Assembly: GCA_947174965.1 (NCBI GenBank)
Contig: CAMWKY010000053.1
Location: forward strand, 1-10,450
Direction of reading: 5' to 3'
Source of the DNA: an uncultured Ruminococcus sp.
Lineage (GTDB): Bacteria > Bacillota > Clostridia > Oscillospirales > Ruminococcaceae
DNA length: 10,450 nucleotides
How positions within the stretch are numbered: the stretch's first letter is position 1; each line of letters opens with the position of its first letter. The translations under genes were made by a program, and so were the position numbers. This document shows positions 6,863-10,450 of this stretch, one piece after another. The notes beneath the pieces were generated by a model that did not search any database, was not told the origin of the DNA, and saw only the letters and a program-made list of their open reading frames with translations.

Positions 6863-9259
6863 TCAGCCGAGTACAACTGTTATTTCATTTGTATCAGCGA
6901 GTTTGTCAGCAGAAATATAGTTTCCGTCGAGTTTTTCGCCGTTAAGAGTGATTTCTTTTACACCGCTTTGAACGTGTGCAGAATTGTCAAATGTGATGTT
7001 GAGTTTTTTGTTGCGGAAGTTCTTTTCAATTCTGAATCCGTCCCATGATGCAGGAATTGACGGTGCAATTTTAAGTCCGTCAGCATCTGGACGCATACCG
7101 CATATACCCTCAACACAGCCTACCATGACTGTAGATGCCGTACCTGTAAGCCAGTGAACGTGTGAACGACCCTCAAATGGTGATGCTTTTGATTCGGTAA
7201 ACTGTCCGTGTACGTAAGGCTCCATTACACGGATTTCAGCCTTTTCATTCATTGATGCAGGTGAACTTTCCATGAAGTATTCAAATGCTCTGTCACCGTT
7301 GCCCATAAGTGCTTCGGCAAGAATAAGCCAGCCCTGTGACTGTGAGAATATACCGCCGTTTTCCTTTGTATCGTCGTTGAAAATATGCATCAATGCACCA
7401 TCGAAATAGTGGTCTTTGTATGGTGGTTCAAGAAGTTTTGCACCATATGGAGTATTAAGGATATTATGTACACTGTCCATAGCTTTTTCAGCCTGTTCAG
7501 GTTTTGCAAATCCTGAAATAACGCTCCATGACTGTGGATTCAGCCACATATTAGCTTCAGGGTCTTTCTTTGCACCAACTATAACGCCGTCTTCACGGAT
7601 ACCACGGATAAATCTGTCTTCGTCCCAGCATTTTTCAAGTGATTCAGCAAGTTTTGCCTGTACACCGTTTATATAGTTGATATAGACTGTATCGTCTTTT
7701 GATTCTGCCATATCTTTTATTACATTCATGGCATAGTATAACTGAAATGCGACAAATGTAGACTCACCCTTTGCACCAAGTCTGAGACAGTCATTCCAGT
7801 CAGCGTGTAAACCTGCCGGCATATCATGTACACCAATATGCTCCATTGAAAAACGGATTGCGTTTTTGAGGTGGTCGTATACTGTAGCTTCTCCGCCGTT
7901 GGCATATACTATAACTTCATCTAAAAATGCCTTGTTTCCGCTTTCACCGATATACTTGACAATAGTCGGGAAAAGCCAGAGTGCATCATCTGCACGATAT
8001 GAGGGGTGACCTGTTTCCTTTACGTATTCAGGGTCATCAGGAGTATTTTCGTGACCTGCATTGTGATTGAACTTTACAAGCGGAAGTCCGCCGCCGTTAT
8101 CAACCTGTGCAGAAAGCATAAATCTGATTTTTTCAGCAGCCATTTCAGGATTGAGATGTATAATGCCCTGAATATCCTGAACTGTATCACGATAGCCGTA
8201 ACCGTTGCGAAGTCCGCAGTATACAAAAGAAGCTGCTCTTGACCATATAAATGTGATAAAGCACTGATAAGCGTTCCATACATTTATCATGTTGTTGAAC
8301 TCTGCCGATGGTGTTTCAACCTTGAAATTTGAAAGCTGTGTATGCCAGTAGTTTTTGAGTTCTGCAATTTCTGCATCAACTTTTCCAGCAGTCTTGTATT
8401 CATTGAGAATAGCTGTAGCCTGCATATTGTCACGCTGTCCGACAATGTATATAAATTCTCTTGTTTCGCCCGGAGCAAGAGTTATATCACTCTGCAAAGC
8501 TCCGCATGAATTGGAATTGTAGTTCAAGCCATTATTGCATCTGCCTGATTCAACTGCAATAGGATTTGAATATGTTCTGTAAGCACCGATAAAATCGCTT
8601 AATGAGCCGTTGTATGCAGAAATATCAGCACCAACCATTCCAAAGAAGCGTTCCTGATGATTTGAGCCTGTTTCGTCTCTGCCGTCATTTTCGTTGATAT
8701 GCTGTACAATTTTGTTTTCCTCAAAGCTTGTACGGGAAATGAAAAGTGTGTACTGTAAGTTTACCTGGTCCTGCTCGTAGTTGTTTTCATTGGTGAACTC
8801 GCAGAAGCCGTATACTGATAATTTGCGTTCTTTATCACTGTTGTTTGTGATTTTTGCTCTCCATACTTCATAAGTCTTGCCATATGGCACATAGTAAGTT
8901 ACTTCCGAGCCGATTTCTCTGTATTCAGCAGAAATTACAGTGTAGGCTGTACCGTGGCGGCACTCTGATTTATACTTGTCAAGAGGCTTGCCTACAGGCT
9001 GCCATGATGCTGACCAATAGTCGCCGTCTGAATTGTCACGGATATAGATATAGCGTCCGGGAAGCGCCATATCGGAATTGAAACGGTAACGCAGAATACG
9101 TCCGTTTGCACCTGATTTCACAAAGCTGTAGCCTGCGGCATTGTTTGAAATCATAGCACCGTATTCGGGGTCACCAAGATAGTTTGCCCAAGGAGCAGGC
9201 GTTGCAGGATTTGTAATCACATACTCCTTGTTTTCGAGGTCGAAATGTCCATAGTTCAT
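6863..9259 (-). CDS. GH94 disaccharide phosphorylase (cellobiose/chitobiose phosphorylase family)
   Basis: Family members cleave a beta-linked disaccharide with phosphate to give a sugar 1-phosphate and a free sugar; no signal peptide is seen, so it acts in the cytoplasm on imported sugar. The 798 aa match GH94 length. An N-terminal beta-sandwich (about 1-280) is followed by a helical linker and an (alpha/alpha)6 barrel with RNGYGYRDTVQD (351-362, donor and phosphate Arg351, Arg357, Asp358), ADWNDC (486-491, containing the catalytic acid Asp), KENGGIF (632-638) and WLTGT (703-707). The tail (GVKEITLNG, 766-774) is also typical. The stretch GDYWSASWQPV (79-89) resembles diacetylchitobiose phosphorylase more than the FWSPGWSPV of classical cellobiose phosphorylase, so cellobiose, chitobiose or cellobionate remain possible substrates. 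A phosphate-contacting His appears replaced by Gln640. AAGGAG lies 8 bases before the ATG (9268-9273 on the plus strand). Confidence 0.94.
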   Translation of the reverse strand: MNYGHFDLENKEYVITNPATPAPWANYLGDPEYGAMISNNAAGYSFVKSGANGRILRYRFNSDMALPGRYIYIRDNSDGDYWSASWQPVGKPLDKYKSECRHGTAYTVISAEYREIGSEVTYYVPYGKTYEVWRAKITNNSDKERKLSVYGFCEFTNENNYEQDQVNLQYTLFISRTSFEENKIVQHINENDGRDETGSNHQERFFGMVGADISAYNGSLSDFIGAYRTYSNPIAVESGRCNNGLNYNSNSCGALQSDITLAPGETREFIYIVGQRDNMQATAILNEYKTAGKVDAEIAELKNYWHTQLSNFKVETPSAEFNNMINVWNAYQCFITFIWSRAASFVYCGLRNGYGYRDTVQDIQGIIHLNPEMAAEKIRFMLSAQVDNGGGLPLVKFNHNAGHENTPDDPEYVKETGHPSYRADDALWLFPTIVKYIGESGNKAFLDEVIVYANGGEATVYDHLKNAIRFSMEHIGVHDMPAGLHADWNDCLRLGAKGESTFVAFQLYYAMNVIKDMAESKDDTVYINYINGVQAKLAESLEKCWDEDRFIRGIREDGVIVGAKKDPEANMWLNPQSWSVISGFAKPEQAEKAMDSVHNILNTPYGAKLLEPPYKDHYFDGALMHIFNDDTKENGGIFSQSQGWLILAEALMGNGDRAFEYFMESSPASMNEKAEIRVMEPYVHGQFTESKASPFEGRSHVHWLTGTASTVMVGCVEGICGMRPDADGLKIAPSIPASWDGFRIEKNFRNKKLNITFDNSAHVQSGVKEITLNGEKLDGNYISADKLADTNEITVVLG

Positions 9260-9291
9260 AATTTTTTCTCCTTACGTATTTTTTCAAAGGC

Positions 9292-9307
9292 ATATAATTA
9301 ATTATAT
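9292..9307. repeat. AT-only palindrome over the -10 and start point of the GH94 promoter
   Basis: A 16-base perfect palindrome made only of A and T covers the -10 box and the predicted start point, and carries TATAAT on both strands. It may be a second operator half-region or simply AT-rich promoter DNA. A plus-strand promoter here would have no gene to serve before the convergent 9355 gene end. Confidence 0.3.
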
Positions 9308-9329
9308 CATATTCTGTTAAATTCTGCAA
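9301..9329 (-). promoter_or_regulatory. Extended -10 promoter of the GH94 gene
   Basis: Read on the minus strand, TTGCAG (9329-9324) and a perfect TATAAT (9306-9301) are separated by 17 bases. A TGA directly before the -10 gives the TGnTATAAT extended form, which can compensate for the half-matching -35. Transcription should start near 9294, giving a leader of about 35 nt with AAGGAG near its end. Both boxes lie inside inverted repeats, which suggests regulation at this promoter. Confidence 0.72.
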
Positions 9330-9341
9330 TAGTTTTGCAGA
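9323..9341. repeat. Inverted repeat over the -35 of the GH94 promoter
   Basis: TCTGCAA-TAGTT-TTGCAGA is a perfect 7-base inverted repeat with a 5-base spacer, containing the -35 box in one arm. Size and placement fit a dimeric repressor or activator site. As an RNA hairpin it would be weak, and it is not followed by a proper T run, so a terminator for the small genes upstream is less likely. I cannot match it to a known regulator. Confidence 0.45.
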
Positions 9342-9354
9342 TTATTTTTTATAT

Positions 9355-9798
9355 TTAATCAGTATATTCCGAAAACTGAAAACAATCAATACAACAGCCT
9401 GCATTGTGCAGTTTAAGAATAATATTATTGAAATACCAGCCTATATCAGTAATATTGTTGCTGTCACTGACAGTTTGCCTGTTAATATCCAGAGATAATA
9501 TAATTTCAGTTGTTGTTTCAGCCAACAGTGAAATCCCAATATCCGAATGTTCATAAAAAAGATTGACACCAACTTTTTCGGAATTATTCTGTTTCTGCAA
9601 TATCAGTTCCGTTAAATCACTGTCACTCATTATTGAAGTCTGCCAGTTATATTGGTCATTGTCTCCCAATGGCAGAAATTCGGTAAGATTATTTTTATTG
9701 CGGACTTTCCAGCCTGTTTTCCTGAATATTTCTATAATATCGGCTATATTTCGGGAATATCTTCTGCAATCAAGTACTATCATAGCCTCTCTTGACAA
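9355..9798 (-). CDS. Hypothetical protein, 147 aa, with C-terminal CCxxC
   Basis: I do not recognise this protein. It is soluble, with no signal peptide or membrane segment. The N-terminus looks like a beta strand then an amphipathic helix (AMIVLDC, then NIADIIEIFRKTGW), and the C-terminal third has a helix (YFNNIILKLHNAGC) ending in Cys135, Cys136 and Cys139 before an acidic aromatic tail (FQFSEYTD). The size and alternating strand/helix pattern are like many small partner or immunity proteins, but this is only a shape argument. Start choice: TTG 9798 has a full AAGGAG 10 bases upstream (9809-9814 on the plus strand), the spacing seen in neighbouring genes; the first ATG (9783) would give 142 aa with only a GAGG 2 bases before it. 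It lies 32 bases after the next small gene on the same strand, and is probably in one transcript with it. Confidence 0.82.
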   Translation of the reverse strand: MSREAMIVLDCRRYSRNIADIIEIFRKTGWKVRNKNNLTEFLPLGDNDQYNWQTSIMSDSDLTELILQKQNNSEKVGVNLFYEHSDIGISLLAETTTEIILSLDINRQTVSDSNNITDIGWYFNNIILKLHNAGCCIDCFQFSEYTD

Positions 9799-9808
9799 AA
9801 TACTTCAA

Positions 9809-9814
9809 CTCCTT
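9809..9814 (-). promoter_or_regulatory. Ribosome binding site that decides a TTG start
   Basis: AAGGAG on the minus strand lies 10 bases before TTG 9798. The PFOR, htpG and 3848 genes here use 9 to 10 base spacings. The in-frame ATG at 9783 would be 25 bases away from this site, too far for it to be used. Confidence 0.65.
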
Positions 9815-9830
9815 CTGTCTTCATTGAAGA

Positions 9831-10166
9831 TTACGAAAAATCAAGGTTCATCAATGTATATTCGCTGTCGGGATTTACTTTTTCCATAAAATACTGTACT
9901 TTATCGGGATAGTGTTCTTTTAGGAACAGCAGAAGATTATTTCCCTTGAATACAATATCGCAGTTTGCACAGTAGCTCATTTTAATGTTTTCAGCGTAGG
10001 GAACTTCATTTTTTTCTGCCATATGCCATATTTTCAATACTGCGTCAATTCCCATATCTATCACGGCATTTTCCAGTCCTTCGCCTTTTATCTTCACAAA
10101 TCTTGTTGCAGGTAAATCAAAGCCACATTCATGAAGTATTTCCAAATCAGATTCAAATGTATCCAT
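9831..10166 (-). CDS. Hypothetical protein, 111 aa, with CxxC motif
   Basis: I cannot place this protein in a family. It is small, soluble and probably mainly helical in the first half (LEILHECGF, then GLENAVIDMGIDAVLKIWHMAEK, 30-52). A short segment with Cys66 and Cys69 (YCANCD) follows, then another helix (NLLLFLKEHYPDKVQYFMEKV, 77-97). A lone CxxC could bind a metal only together with other ligands (Cys14 is the only other Cys), or act as a redox pair; neither is shown. A full AAGGAG (10174-10179 on the plus strand) sits 7 bases before the ATG. It starts 18 bases after the end of the upstream gene and ends 32 bases before the next, so the three form one likely operon. Confidence 0.87.
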   Translation of the reverse strand: MDTFESDLEILHECGFDLPATRFVKIKGEGLENAVIDMGIDAVLKIWHMAEKNEVPYAENIKMSYCANCDIVFKGNNLLLFLKEHYPDKVQYFMEKVNPDSEYTLMNLDFS

Positions 10167-10184
10167 AATATTGCTCCTTTCAAG

Positions 10185-10450
10185 TTATATTGCAAGTATT
10201 ATACCGATGATAATACATACAATGCAGAATATTGTACCGCTGTCGATTTTTGTGAAATAATAGAAACCTTTGCGTGGTTGGTTTCCGCTATGTGCATACT
10301 CGTTTGTAAGATAATTTACTTTGTTCCATATTTCTTCGCTGAAAAGTTCAGTACGGTTTTTTATGTAATTTTCGTTATCCGACAAAAACAACTGTACAAT
10401 CGGTGTAAAATCAACATATCTGTTATAATAATTTGAGCCGATATTAATAT
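10185..10450 (-). CDS. Partial gene: C-terminal end of a membrane-anchored protein
   Basis: The frame is open from the stop codon at 10185 to the right edge of the window (at least 88 codons), so the 5' end lies outside. An apparent TTG start at 10391 is internal: in-frame coding continues upstream with no stop and reads roughly INIGSNYYNRYVDFTPIVQ before it. The visible part is polar and charged, with aromatic residues, until the last 18 residues (SGTIFCIVCIIIGIILAI), which form one hydrophobic helix ending exactly at the stop. This suggests a tail anchor, or the last helix of a multi-span protein. I do not recognise the family. It is first of three small genes on this strand, spaced 18 and 32 bases apart. 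Confidence 0.72.
   Translation of the reverse strand, partial: INIGSNYYNRYVDFTPIVQLFLSDNENYIKNRTELFSEEIWNKVNYLTNEYAHSGNQPRKGFYYFTKIDSGTIFCIVCIIIGIILAI

Noticed and set aside
9563..9889. Plus-strand open frame across the small-gene cluster
   Set aside because: It spans the gap between two minus-strand genes that both have strong AAGGAG sites, and has no convincing ribosome site of its own.
10131..10436. Plus-strand open frame at the right edge with hydrophobic stretches
   Set aside because: Antisense to the partial membrane protein gene and the start of the 111-aa gene; the hydrophobic composition is a by-product of the AT-rich opposite strand.

Overview
The window looks like a piece of the chromosome of a fermentative, anaerobic Bacillota of the Ruminococcus/Oscillospiraceae type. 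This is an inference from three things: a long pyruvate:ferredoxin oxidoreductase with highly expressed codon use, a GH94 disaccharide phosphorylase typical of cellulolytic gut clostridia, and AT-rich intergenic DNA with classical sigma-A promoters, AGGAGG-type ribosome sites and the HrcA/CIRCE heat-shock operator. I see no IS element, tRNA, rRNA, CRISPR array or phage gene.

Left part, plus strand. A 229-base intergenic region ends in an extended -10 promoter and a short leader with a small hairpin, followed by a complete PFOR gene (nifJ/por type, 1181 aa) that closes with a strong intrinsic terminator. Next comes a tight pair: a 140-aa acidic protein that weakly resembles DUF4375/DMP19 proteins, and 4 bases later an Sfp-type 4'-phosphopantetheinyl transferase. 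The htpG (Hsp90) promoter begins 2 bases after the transferase stop codon and its start point lies inside a perfect CIRCE operator, so htpG should be under HrcA control.

Right part, minus strand. htpG and a GH94 phosphorylase converge on a shared bidirectional hairpin terminator. The GH94 gene has its own extended -10 promoter overlapped by two inverted repeats. Upstream of it, on the same strand, lie three small, closely spaced genes that I cannot assign to any family; the last runs off the window edge. This trio, the GH94 active-site substitutions and the CIRCE-htpG arrangement are the points most worth a second look.

Functionally, the phosphorylase would save ATP by giving glucose-1-phosphate (or an analogue) from imported disaccharides, and PFOR would turn the resulting pyruvate into acetyl-CoA and reduced ferredoxin. 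They are separate transcription units, so the link is metabolic, not an operon. I found no clear evidence of a complete new defence or biosynthetic system; most of the window is core metabolism and chaperone genes.
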